Positions 48,769 through 58,382 of a DNA stretch of 64,000 nucleotides are shown one piece after another. The stretch is from Symsagittifera roscoffensis. Lineage: Eukaryota; Xenacoelomorpha; Acoela; Convolutidae. The DNA lies in the NCBI RefSeq assembly GCF_963678635.1, contig NC_087067.1, forward strand, positions 23,937,547 to 24,001,546. The letters are read 5' to 3'. A program made the translations under genes and the position numbers. The notes beneath the pieces were generated by a model. It saw only the letters and a list, made by a program, of their open reading frames with translations, did not search any database and was not told where the DNA came from. Numbering within the stretch: position 1 is the first letter of the stretch; each line of letters starts with the position of its first letter.

Positions 48769-50113
48769 CGATCTGAAGAAGAAGCGTAAATAAGGTTCCT
48801 TCACGTTGATTGGGGTTGATTCTATTGCAGCTTTGAGAGAATTGGTTCGAATGAGGTAAACAATTAGCAAATCCTCAACCATAAAGCTGGATGGGTGGGA
48901 ATTGCTAACACTGTTCGACAGATGAAGTCCTCTAGCTCGATTAATCTGAAATCACACGGTATTTTGTCAACCTTTCGGATAACAGCCGAATGTTACATCT
49001 ATGTAACATTCGCCCGGAAGTACATATCGACGGAAAATAAAGCTAGGTTCTAAAACGACTGGCTAGACTCTAAACACAGCTCTACATGCTTTTACCGTCT
49101 CTGCCAAAGCCAGTTCTTTTGGTGGTCTTTCTAACATCGGGTCGACAAAAACGTTACTGTTTCCGGCTTCGATCAGAACGCTCTAATTATCTTAATTACA
49201 TGCTAAAATAGTGAGCTCATGGCTGGGTCTCAGTATCCCCAGACCACGAGGTCACTCCTAAAAGTAGGGCTGCTACTTATATATCATATCACCATGTTTT
49301 TGTTCAGTCATCATCTCCATCGAAGATGGATCAACCCGTTCCCTCAACTCCTAGCTTCTCATAATCTGAAAGCGAATTTAGAAATTCACAAGACAGAGAA
49401 ATACATTTTTCTCCCGAGACCCCTCCGGAATCTGGAATCCGGATGAATAACGCTCTTATTTCTTCTGAACGCTCTTATTTCTTCTTCGGAAAGCTGGACA
49501 CGTCGTCCCAATACCCTACCTGGTTCTCGGTATGCGTGTTGTAACGATTGTAGCGGCACAATCGTTACAACTCGGAGTGGTCTGAAAGTTGTCTTCTATT
49601 TCAATCTCGATCTGTCTCTCACAATTGTCGTTCACCGTTTTTCTCATCAAATTCTGTTGTTCTGTCTCTTTTTGCAGTTTTCTGTTGTCGCGAAATTTCG
49701 ACGTTGTCACGTGTCTTTATTTTCAAACGAATTTTCACGTGTCTTTCCTTTCAAACGGATGGTAGCTTGATGTTAAGTCCGTCCATTTTAAGGGGTAAGG
49801 AAGATATCTCACGGAACTGGGGGTTTAAGGTGTCTTTACCGACTAGGTTAGGTGATAAAACAATTCAGAACTGTAATAACTCCGAAGTAAACCGCAAAAA
49901 TTCTATTCATAATCATGTGCTGTTTAATTTGATAAATAGATTTGTACACCCCCATACACTTATTCACTTAACCTCAACCTAAATTTAACCCCTCAAATGT
50001 TCTGCCTTGATCGTATTCATTTCTCGTTCTACGGTAATGATTTCTTTACAAATTTTCTTGCAAATTTAATCTATAATTTCTCTCGCTAACTTGACACCGC
50101 CGTCCTTCCAAAA

Positions 50114-50509
50114 ATGGCTACTCAAACACACTTCCTTATTTTTAAAAACAATTTGCGAGGCGGAGATGTTTGGTGCTTCACATGCCCAGGCTACATGCAT
50201 GTAAAATGCAGCGGTCTAGCCCGCAGCAGTGATCACTATGACGATTTCAGTTGTCATCGCTGCACCTCCCAATTTCATTCAGCTAACGACAAGCATGAAG
50301 GCAATCCCCCAACCCTGGCTACAACCACGCTCCCCCAAATGCACCCTCAGCCTTCCACTACCCCACACTCACAAAACTCAGGAGAGTCTTCCACTATAGA
50401 ACCTAGATCCATGGTCAAACCCCTGTCCAGAAATCATAGAAACCACAAGGAAAATATACACCGAAGTAGTCCACTGGAAACCGGTTTTTATGATCTTGTC
50501 AAAAACTAA
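50114..50509 (+). CDS. Element A ORF1: PHD-like zinc finger protein, copy 2
   Basis: 131 codons, differing from copy 1 at only a few positions near the N-terminus and one His/Asn change. The PHD-type Cys/His residues are retained. It overlaps the following frame (ATG 50490) by 20 bases, as in copy 1. Confidence 0.75.
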   Translation: MATQTHFLIFKNNLRGGDVWCFTCPGYMHVKCSGLARSSDHYDDFSCHRCTSQFHSANDKHEGNPPTLATTTLPQMHPQPSTTPHSQNSGESSTIEPRSMVKPLSRNHRNHKENIHRSSPLETGFYDLVKN

Positions 50510-53129
50510 AGTTGGTTATAATTTCATTGAAATCCTCAAAAGAACTTTGAACAGCTTAAAAGAAAACAACGAAAATATCTTTGCAATGCACGCAGCAATA
50601 ATTTTTCCACACTTACTACTGTGCAAAACAAAGTCCGAAAATGATGGATCTTTATCCAAAACAATAGCAAGGCGACTTAAGCAATGGCAAGACGGAGACC
50701 TGGATGGACTACATAACGAAGGGAAGGCGCTGCAAATGCGCTTGTTGAAAGGAAATAGAAGAAAAACTGAAACTGAAGCACAACAGTTCAACAAACTAAT
50801 GAATACTGGAAAAATAACAAGCGCAATTGCAAAACTAACAGACACATCCAAAAGCGTTCTTTTGCTCGACGAGATTGTGAAAGGTAAGACAGTAGAACAG
50901 ACTCTCATAGAGAAGCACCCACCAACTAAACCAATTTATGAGACCTATATTACACCAGTCTCAAACGAAACAGTTCCTTTCCATCGATCGATATTTGATC
51001 AGATAAACGGTCAACATATCAAAAAGGCAGCCATGAGAACGCACGGATCGCAAGGATCATCTGGCCTCGATGCAAATGATTGGAGACGTTTTTTAACACA
51101 CTTCGGGCAGCAGTCAGTTGAGATTTCAGAAACAATTGCCAAAATTGCCAAAAAATTGGCCACCGAAGAACTAAATCCAGAATTAATGGAACCATATAAC
51201 GCATGTAGATTACTACCCTTAGATAAGAATCCAGGAGTATGACCCATAGGCATAGGAGAATTTATGCGTAGGATAATAGGGCGAACAAAAACCAAATGCC
51301 TAAAAAACGAACTCATGTCGCTCGGTTCGAACTACCAACTCTGTCTAGGACAAAAATGTGGCATCGAATATGCGTTCCACACGCTAAGAGATCAATACAG
51401 CAAAATTTCCGCCGATGCTGTTTTACTGATAAATGCCGAAAACGCTTTCAACTCGCTGAATCGAAAAGTGCCATTAAAAAACTTCAAAAATACCTGCCCT
51501 TCTCTTTTAACAGTGATTAAGAACTCCTACTCCAATCCATCTAAACTCTTCGTTAACAAAAAAACCATCTACTCTCAAGAAGGGACAACCCAGGGGGATC
51601 CGCTAGCATTGGACATGTACGGTCTAGCCATAATACCCCTCATAAAACTTTTATCAGTTGACGATGTAACCCAAAAACGGTACGCAGACGACGGAAATGC
51701 AGTCGGTAAATTCAGCAATCTACGAATCGTCCTCGATAAAATTGTATCACTGTTTAAATTTTTCGGCTACCATGTGAAAACATCCAAATGCCAACTCATT
51801 GTCAAGGATGAAAAACTCGGTGAAGCTCAGAAAATCTTCGCAAATACAGCAATCACTATAAAGGCAGGAGCCCGAGTGCTTGGTTCAGTTATAGGAACAG
51901 AATCTGAATGTAAAAAGTTCCTGGAATTTCAACAGAATGAGCAAATCAAAATTTTGAAAAAACTAACGAAAATCGCTAAAACCTCCCCTCAAAACGTTTA
52001 TGCCTGCTATACTAAAGGATTTCAAGAAAAGCTTTCATTTCTTGCCAGGACAACGCCTAACACTATGGAAAACTTAGAATTATGTGAATGTATTATTAAA
52101 GATCAATTATTACCTAACCTAGTCGGTAAAGACACTTTAAACCCCCAATTCCGTGAGATATCTTCCTTACCCCTTAAAATGGGCGGACTTAACATCAAGC
52201 TGCCATCCGACCATGAAAACTACCTAGAATGGTCTAAGGAAACATCACTAGTACTGGAATCTCAAGATCCTATTACAGCAGTAACACAGCAAGAAAAAAT
52301 ATGTACGAAAATCAAAAAATTGAAAACTGATAGAACAAATTGAAAAAAAAAAACAAACCTCATTAACTCCTTAAATGAAACAGATAAATACGCAATCGAC
52401 CTGGCCTCTGAAAAGGGATCCTCTAATTGGCTCAATGCTCTACCACTGAGCAGATACAACTTGAACCTGAATAAATCAGAGTTCAGAGATGGTATTTACT
52501 TAAGATACGGATGGGAACCGACCAAAACCCCACTCACATGTGCATGTGGTGCTAATTTTAATTTGACACATGCGTTTCTCTGTGCAAAGGGTGGTTACAC
52601 ACACATAAAACACAATGAAATTAGAGACACATTCGCCAACCTCATGAACGAGGTTTGCCATGACGGCGAGATTGAGCCGAAATTTCAGTCGTTGCAAGGC
52701 GAAAGCTTTGTCAAAAATTCAACTACAACTGAAGATGAGGCACGTCTTGACTTTAAGGCAAACGGACTCTGGGGTTCACGATTCAGCCGCGCTTTCTTTG
52801 ATGTGAAAATTTTCAAGCCTCATGCCAAAACATCGCGAAAACTGCATGAAGACGCAAACTAATACCACGAAACGCTGAAGAACTCCAAATATCAGCAAAG
52901 AATTTTAAACGTAGAGCAGAGTAGCTTCTGCCCGCTAATTTTCGGATGCACCGGTGGCGCTGCTCCAACAGCCACGCGGACGATGGAGCGATTTGCCGAA
53001 AAACTAAGTGAAAAAAGACAAGAAAGCTATCCAGAATCTATAAACTACATTAGAACTAAAGTAAGCTTCGAGCTCCTGAGGAGCTCTATACTTTGTATAA
53101 GGGGGTGCAGATCGCTACGCAAAGTTTAA
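50490..53129 (+). pseudogene. Element A ORF2: RT with C-terminal restriction-like nuclease, copy 2
   Basis: Same frame and layout as copy 1, with the identical stops TGA 51240-51242, TGA 52341-52343 and TAA 52860-52862, ending at TAA 53129. RT motif A reads LLINAENAFNSL: the catalytic Asp codon is AAT (51432-51434) instead of GAT. YADDGN, the zinc knuckle and the nuclease residues are unchanged. This copy would be inactive even if the stops were bypassed. Confidence 0.82.
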
Positions 53130-53896
53130 TTTATCGACAACTCCATAAGCGGTATTGTATAGGAAGGACGGCTAAGATAAATTAACATTACGACGATGCA
53201 CTTAATGCTGATTTATGACTTCATTGCTGATAAATATGCATTTTTATAACGCTGGTATGGCCCTATCCAGCTTGTGCACTTACCGTAACTAAACGGAAGG
53301 GCCCCTTTTATAATTTAGCTTTTTTTTCAAACTAATTTTTCAAAACCAACATGTCAGTCCAAATTAACCATTCCGCGTTCATCAAAATGAACCCTTAACA
53401 CCGTTAATGTGCTAAAACCGCCAGTTTTCCTGCTCAGCTGTCACAGTAAAAATTAGAGTTCGAACTTGCATTTTCATACTTTCTGGTCGAATGTCACAGT
53501 TCAGGATTTACAGCTAGCGGATTTACAGCTAGCCCTCATAAAGATAGCCTAATTGTTGTGATAAACTTATTAAATAGATTTGTTATGTTTGATGTTTGTG
53601 CATGTATGTGGAGCGCCCTCTGAGGGATTTTAGAGACAGGTCAAGTGGCTTTCTGTGGGGAGGTGGGAAACTGGAACTGGCTTGAGGAGTCTGGTGGTGC
53701 GCCGCTGGACCTACTGAGCTCGGGTGAGATTGTTCCTCGTTTTTGATTTTTGTAATTCGATTTTAAATTTTAAATTAATTTAGTTGTTTTTTTTATTTGC
53801 TGATTTGTAAAATTCCCACTAACCGCTTATCATGGGTTAGTTTAGTCCCCTAAAGTCCAGTCAAAATCCTTTTTTTTACCTTTATGCTGCGTCAAG

Positions 53897-54793
53897 ATGA
53901 AGAAAAACAACAAAGAGTGTACAAGCAAAGATTGCTTAAAACCTTCAGGACTGATAAATTGGATTAGATGTGATTGTTGTTCTAGTTGGTATCATATCAG
54001 TTGTGTAAATATTTCTCTTAGCGACTCTAAGAAAACCCAATGGTTTCAGTGTCCTTTATGCGTTGAAGTAAAATCTGTTAATAAAGCAACAATAGGTAAT
54101 GATTTAGTGCTAGACAATTATGTTAATACAGCCATCTCAAATGTCCGAGTACTCAAGAGAGTTCCAAAAGACTCGCGTGTTCCCTTGGCGGAAAGTCTGT
54201 CGGATAAAATAAATGACATCGTCTACAATGTAGAAGATGTTACAAAATGGCTATTTTTTTTAACGTCTTTCTTGTTTTTTTTGGAGCAACCCAAAAGAAG
54301 TGGACGCAAACAGACCACATGCATGAGTTCTTTGATTAATAAAAAAATTCGAGCAAATGACGTGTCACTTCCAAAACCCCATCCCCAAGTTTCAAGGCCG
54401 CCTCTGAGTGACCTCGAGCAGAGAATAAAGTTAATAAGTAGTAAGCTCGATGAAGGAAATGTAAAGGGAGGAATAAGGCTTGCTGCTTCGGATGACAAAA
54501 TAGTTCCTTTTTCAACTGATAACTATCAAAAATTGTTGTCTAAGCACCCGCAGCGAGCAAAATTTGCAGCTCCAAATCCAGAAAAGTTGGATAGTTTTTT
54601 CGTAACCGATTTCGACTTATACAAAGCGATAATGTCCTTTCCAAACGGATCAGCAGCAGGTCCTGATAAAATAGTTCCTCAAATTTTTAAAGATCTGGTT
54701 AGTAAGTCGAATGGCAGTGCAGGACTTAATTTTCTGAAATCGCTTACACAGCTGATAAACCTCATTGAGATGGCAAAATACCCGAACCACTAA
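53897..54793 (+). CDS. Element B, N-terminal part: PHD finger and linker (frameshifted from RT)
   Basis: 298 codons from ATG (MKKNNKECTSKDCLKPSG). Residues about 8-55 form a full PHD finger: C...C, then WIRCDCC, WYHISC, FQCPLC. A hydrophobic stretch at about residue 117 and a basic linker follow. Then comes a pre-RT region with FPNGSAAGPDKIVPQIFKDL, typical of the start of this RT group. The frame ends NH and stop, because a one-base loss near 54776-54783 shifts it. The neighbouring frame continues with EPLRPSFGAKLIAL. This is a single break in otherwise continuous coding sequence. Confidence 0.8.
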   Translation: MKKNNKECTSKDCLKPSGLINWIRCDCCSSWYHISCVNISLSDSKKTQWFQCPLCVEVKSVNKATIGNDLVLDNYVNTAISNVRVLKRVPKDSRVPLAESLSDKINDIVYNVEDVTKWLFFLTSFLFFLEQPKRSGRKQTTCMSSLINKKIRANDVSLPKPHPQVSRPPLSDLEQRIKLISSKLDEGNVKGGIRLAASDDKIVPFSTDNYQKLLSKHPQRAKFAAPNPEKLDSFFVTDFDLYKAIMSFPNGSAAGPDKIVPQIFKDLVSKSNGSAGLNFLKSLTQLINLIEMAKYPNH

Positions 54794-56751
54794 GACCTTC
54801 TTTTGGCGCAAAGCTTATCGCCCTCATAAAGATAGACGGAGGATTGAGACCGATTGCCATAGGCAACACGCTGAGACGTATCGCGTCTAAATGCGCTGGA
54901 AGCAAGGCCCTCTCCGAGCGACAAAATTTTTTCGGAAACGTACATGTAGGATGCGGTACCAAAAGAGGAGCAGAAATAGCTGCGCACTCGTTTCGAAACC
55001 TAATTGAACCTAATGATAATCCAAAATGCACTGTTCTTTTAAAACTCGATTTTAAGAATGCCTTTAACTCTTTAAACAGAGAAACAATGCTGAATCATGT
55101 TTATTCAAATCGCCCCGAATTGTATAATTACACCCATTGCGCGTATGGTAAACCTAGTTACCTTTTTTACGGAAGCTCTGTCATAATGTCAGAAGACGGA
55201 ACTCAGCAAGGTGATCCTGAAGCCCCACCCCTTTTTGCGGAAACAATTCATACAGTAGTCAAACAGTTGGAGTCGAAACTTAACATCTGGTATTTAGATG
55301 ATGGGAATTTAGCCGACGACTATAAGGTAGTACTCCGGGACCTTAAAAACATTCTGAAATCGGAACAAATTTACGTCCTGAGCTTAAACACTGAGAAGTG
55401 TGAATTTTGTTTTTTGGGACCGACTACTAGTACACAGTATAATTCAATTTTAACACAATTTCGAAAAATATGCCCCAAAATAAAAATAAAAACAAAAGAA
55501 GAACTCCTCATTTTAGGATCTCCAACCGGCGAACTTTGCCGAAAAGAATTGCTCGACGAAAAACTTAAGGAGCTTGAAAAAATCTCGGATGTCATTGACA
55601 AACTAGACGCCCATTATGGTTTTTACCTCCTGAAAAATTGCTTTAGCATGCCAAAACTCCTATATTTTTTGCGTACGAGCCCTTGTTTTTTGCAAAATGA
55701 TTTTTTGGAACGCTACGATAAATTACTAAGAAATTCGTTATGCAAGGTCACTAACGTGAAAATGGATGATAACCAGTTTTTACAAGCAGTTCTCCCGGCA
55801 GCCAAAGGTGGCTTGGGCGTTTCTTCCGCTCGTCTACTCGATTTACCCACTTTCTTAGCCTCAGCAGTAGGAGCGAAAGATGCCTTGAGCAAAATCTTTG
55901 GTTTGGAGCATGTGGATGGAACCTATGATGATGCGCTTAAACGGTGGTTTGACCTTGGAAAAATTGAAATGGCTCCGGAAAATGAAATCCAAAAAAATTG
56001 GACGGAGCCAATTTTTGACACCGAAATGGCAGACTTGATTTTACGACTCGAGACAACGGACGTAAAAAGGTTGAACGCGTTCCAAGATAGATTTGGCTCC
56101 CAATGGTTGAACGTCATCCCGTGCAAAAATTTAAGGTTAAAACTGTCAAACCAACAACTCAGAATTGCGATAGGACTTCGATTAGGATCAAAAATATGCG
56201 GACGGCATGAATGCGTGTGCGGAAAAGACGCAACCGAGGATGGTTGGCATGGTCTTTCTTGCCTCAAAAGTGCAGGGAGATTCTCTAGGCATTCAAACCT
56301 GAATGCCCTTATAAAGCAGAGTCTATCATCTACTCACATTCCGTCTGTTTTAGAACCACGACACCTCTACAGGACCGATCAGAAGCGACCAGACGGTTTG
56401 ACGCTCGTTCCATGGGCTGATGGTAAGCAGCTCTTGTGGGATGTAACGGTAGTAGACTCCTTAGCTCCTTGTAGGATTAATGCGGGGTCTGTTTGTAACC
56501 CTGGTACGGCTGCCGCTGAAGCGGAAGAGCGAAAAATTGACAAGTATAAAGATCTTGTAAATGATGGATATCTTTTTCAACCGCTAGCTTTTGTAATTCA
56601 GGGCGCGGCCGGCGCCAGCACAAAAGTTTTTTTGAGCAAACTTTGTAAGAACCTAAGCATATGCACTGAGGAACCCAGAGCAGGCAAAACAGAGAATCTC
56701 CCTGGCAATACAGATTGCGAACGCCGCTTGCGTACTCGGAACAATGAATGA
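54784..56751 (+). CDS. Element B: reverse transcriptase, zinc knuckle and restriction-like nuclease
   Basis: 655 codons in the frame that follows the break. There is no ATG at its opening, since it is the continuation of 53897-54793. RT signatures: GLRPIAIGNTLRR, motif A LLKLDFKNAFNSLNR, motif B GTQQGDPEAPPLF, motif C WYLDDGN (Leu where most have Ala) and LPAAKGGLGVSSARL. The C-terminal half has CVCG...WHGLSC, GRFSRHSNLN, and the RLE core RPDGLTLVPW...LLWDVTVVD, then NPGTAAAEAEERKIDKY. Near 56688 a second frameshift replaces the expected QRISLAIQIA...VLGT ending with 20 or so unrelated residues. Apart from these two breaks it is intact, so the copy is young. Confidence 0.85.
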   Translation, partial: EPLRPSFGAKLIALIKIDGGLRPIAIGNTLRRIASKCAGSKALSERQNFFGNVHVGCGTKRGAEIAAHSFRNLIEPNDNPKCTVLLKLDFKNAFNSLNRETMLNHVYSNRPELYNYTHCAYGKPSYLFYGSSVIMSEDGTQQGDPEAPPLFAETIHTVVKQLESKLNIWYLDDGNLADDYKVVLRDLKNILKSEQIYVLSLNTEKCEFCFLGPTTSTQYNSILTQFRKICPKIKIKTKEELLILGSPTGELCRKELLDEKLKELEKISDVIDKLDAHYGFYLLKNCFSMPKLLYFLRTSPCFLQNDFLERYDKLLRNSLCKVTNVKMDDNQFLQAVLPAAKGGLGVSSARLLDLPTFLASAVGAKDALSKIFGLEHVDGTYDDALKRWFDLGKIEMAPENEIQKNWTEPIFDTEMADLILRLETTDVKRLNAFQDRFGSQWLNVIPCKNLRLKLSNQQLRIAIGLRLGSKICGRHECVCGKDATEDGWHGLSCLKSAGRFSRHSNLNALIKQSLSSTHIPSVLEPRHLYRTDQKRPDGLTLVPWADGKQLLWDVTVVDSLAPCRINAGSVCNPGTAAAEAEERKIDKYKDLVNDGYLFQPLAFVIQGAAGASTKVFLSKLCKNLSICTEEPRAGKTENLPGNTDCERRLRTRNNE

Positions 56752-56930
56752 CAAAATAACTTTCGACGAAGTTTTTTACTTGTAACATTTGTATATTTTA
56801 TTATCTCGTGTCGAGTTGCGTGTTCTTATTGAAGAAACGTAACCCGTATCGATTTTAATTGAAAAGGACCTAAACACTTGTCATCTTCTTTTATCATTAT
56901 CACTTCCATATCTAAAAAATTCCAAGGATT

Positions 56931-58382
56931 TTGACTGGAATACATGATGAAGGGACTCATGACTGTAACCTCGGTTACTATGATACTTTTGACCTTCTGA
57001 TTACCTTAAATTACCCCTGTAGAACCCATCTCCTCCTCATCCCCTGTAGAACCCATCTCCTCCTCATCGTGGTGCAGGGGTGTACCTGCACTGCTGCCAG
57101 CAGTGTGGGGCTAACGGAGCTCTGGCATCCCAGGGAGTGGCGAACCCTCGGATGTATTCAGCCATGTACCCATATGAAAACTCGATCAAACAATTCACTG
57201 TCAGCTACGGTTCCCGCGGTACCTGGGGCCCCCAACTCAGCCGCATTGGGGAGCAAAGCCAAGTCGGTCAATCATTCCAAATCTCAAATCAATCTAGCTA
57301 CTTGGAACACACGCACACTCCTTCCACCGGAAAGCCTCGCACTAATGGCTTCAACGCTAAAATCACTGAATATTCAAGTGGCCTGCATCCAAGAAACCCG
57401 ATTCCAAGGATCCCCCTCCATCAACATCAACGATGTTGCAGACACTCCCTCCTATAAATTTTATTGCTCCGGATACGATGACAAGCAGGGGCTCCTTGGT
57501 GTTGGTATAGCCGTTGAAACAAAACTAGCCAACCACATTATGGAGTGGAGACCAATGGGACCACGCCTATGCTACATCCGCATCCATGCCAAACCAGCCC
57601 CCCTCTCAATTATCTGTAGTTATGCCCCAACTGAAGACAAAGCAAACGAAATCAAAGATGAGTTCTATGATGACCTCTCCAAGCTGACGGGCTTGGTCCA
57701 AAAAAAGGATCTGATGATCGTTGCAGGCGACTTCAACGCAAAAATTGGAAGTAGATGCAACTCCGAAGCAGCCAACATTAGAAAATTCACCATTGGCGAT
57801 CGCAACAGCAATGGTGATCGACTCATCAGCTACGCAATGAACAACAACCTCGTCTTATCGAACACCACATTTCAAAAATCGGTGCACAAACTCCCAACAT
57901 GGATATCCAACGATGGAAGAACGCAAAACCAGATTGACTTCATCCTGATATCCAGACGATGGAGATCTGGCATAGATGATGTCCGAACGGTGGGCCAAAA
58001 AAACTGCCTAATTCAGTCTGACCACAAGATGCTCAAAGCCAAGCTGAAGGTCAAATTGAAGGTATACACAAAAGCCCCCAAATCTTTCCGACATGATGTC
58101 AACACACTTAGAAACCCAAAAGTCTCCGACGCCTTTCGCAAGGATCTAAACCGCACATTGGGTAGCCTGCAAAACGAAAGCGACGTCAATGGCTACTGGA
58201 CGGGCATCAAACACGCGCTGACAAAATCAACGGAAAATAACATTCCCAAAAAGAAGTCAATCCGGAACCCTTGGATCTCGCCAACGACCCTACAACTGGT
58301 GGAAAAACGAACCAGGGCCAGGACAGCAAAATCCAAAAAAAAACATTTCCAGGGACATCAAACGGTCGGTCAGGGTAGATAA
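56931..58382 (+). CDS. Element C (RTE-like): APE endonuclease and start of RT ORF
   Basis: 483 codons. The N-terminal 110 or so residues are probably untranslated leader, since the frame has no clear start. They include a 27-base tandem duplication at 57015-57068 (CTGTAGAACCCATCTCCTCC). Then comes an exonuclease-endonuclease-phosphatase domain: NLATWNTRTL, IQETRFQG, YKFYCSGYDD, ICSYAPTEDK, VAGDFNAKIG, NQIDFILI and SDHKML. The catalytic Glu, Asp/Asn and final SDH are all present. The frame shifts in an A9 run at about 58335, after which IKRSVRVDKKNFYETI continues in another frame. Confidence 0.85.
   Translation: MTGIHDEGTHDCNLGYYDTFDLLITLNYPCRTHLLLIPCRTHLLLIVVQGCTCTAASSVGLTELWHPREWRTLGCIQPCTHMKTRSNNSLSATVPAVPGAPNSAALGSKAKSVNHSKSQINLATWNTRTLLPPESLALMASTLKSLNIQVACIQETRFQGSPSININDVADTPSYKFYCSGYDDKQGLLGVGIAVETKLANHIMEWRPMGPRLCYIRIHAKPAPLSIICSYAPTEDKANEIKDEFYDDLSKLTGLVQKKDLMIVAGDFNAKIGSRCNSEAANIRKFTIGDRNSNGDRLISYAMNNNLVLSNTTFQKSVHKLPTWISNDGRTQNQIDFILISRRWRSGIDDVRTVGQKNCLIQSDHKMLKAKLKVKLKVYTKAPKSFRHDVNTLRNPKVSDAFRKDLNRTLGSLQNESDVNGYWTGIKHALTKSTENNIPKKKSIRNPWISPTTLQLVEKRTRARTAKSKKKHFQGHQTVGQGR

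Larger units (their letters stand above)
48769..53987 (+). repeat. Tandem unit, copy 2
   Basis: The repeat of 43583-48768. Differences include a local duplication of about 20 bases around CGCTCTTATTTCTTCT (49443-49484), a 15-base duplication GATTTACAGCTAGCG (about 53503-53533), and scattered substitutions. Unlike copy 1, it continues uninterrupted into the complete element B. Confidence 0.95.
53540..56930 (+). mobile_element. RLE-type non-LTR retroelement B, nearly complete
   Basis: The limits of the 5' leader are inferred from the decayed minus-strand copy at 14.6-16.95 kb, which aligns from about 53540 onward. The leader is followed by two coding frames (53897-54793 and 54784-56751) and an untranslated tail up to the start of element C. 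The ends and target-site duplications were not defined. There is no APE-type endonuclease; the nuclease is C-terminal. Confidence 0.75.
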
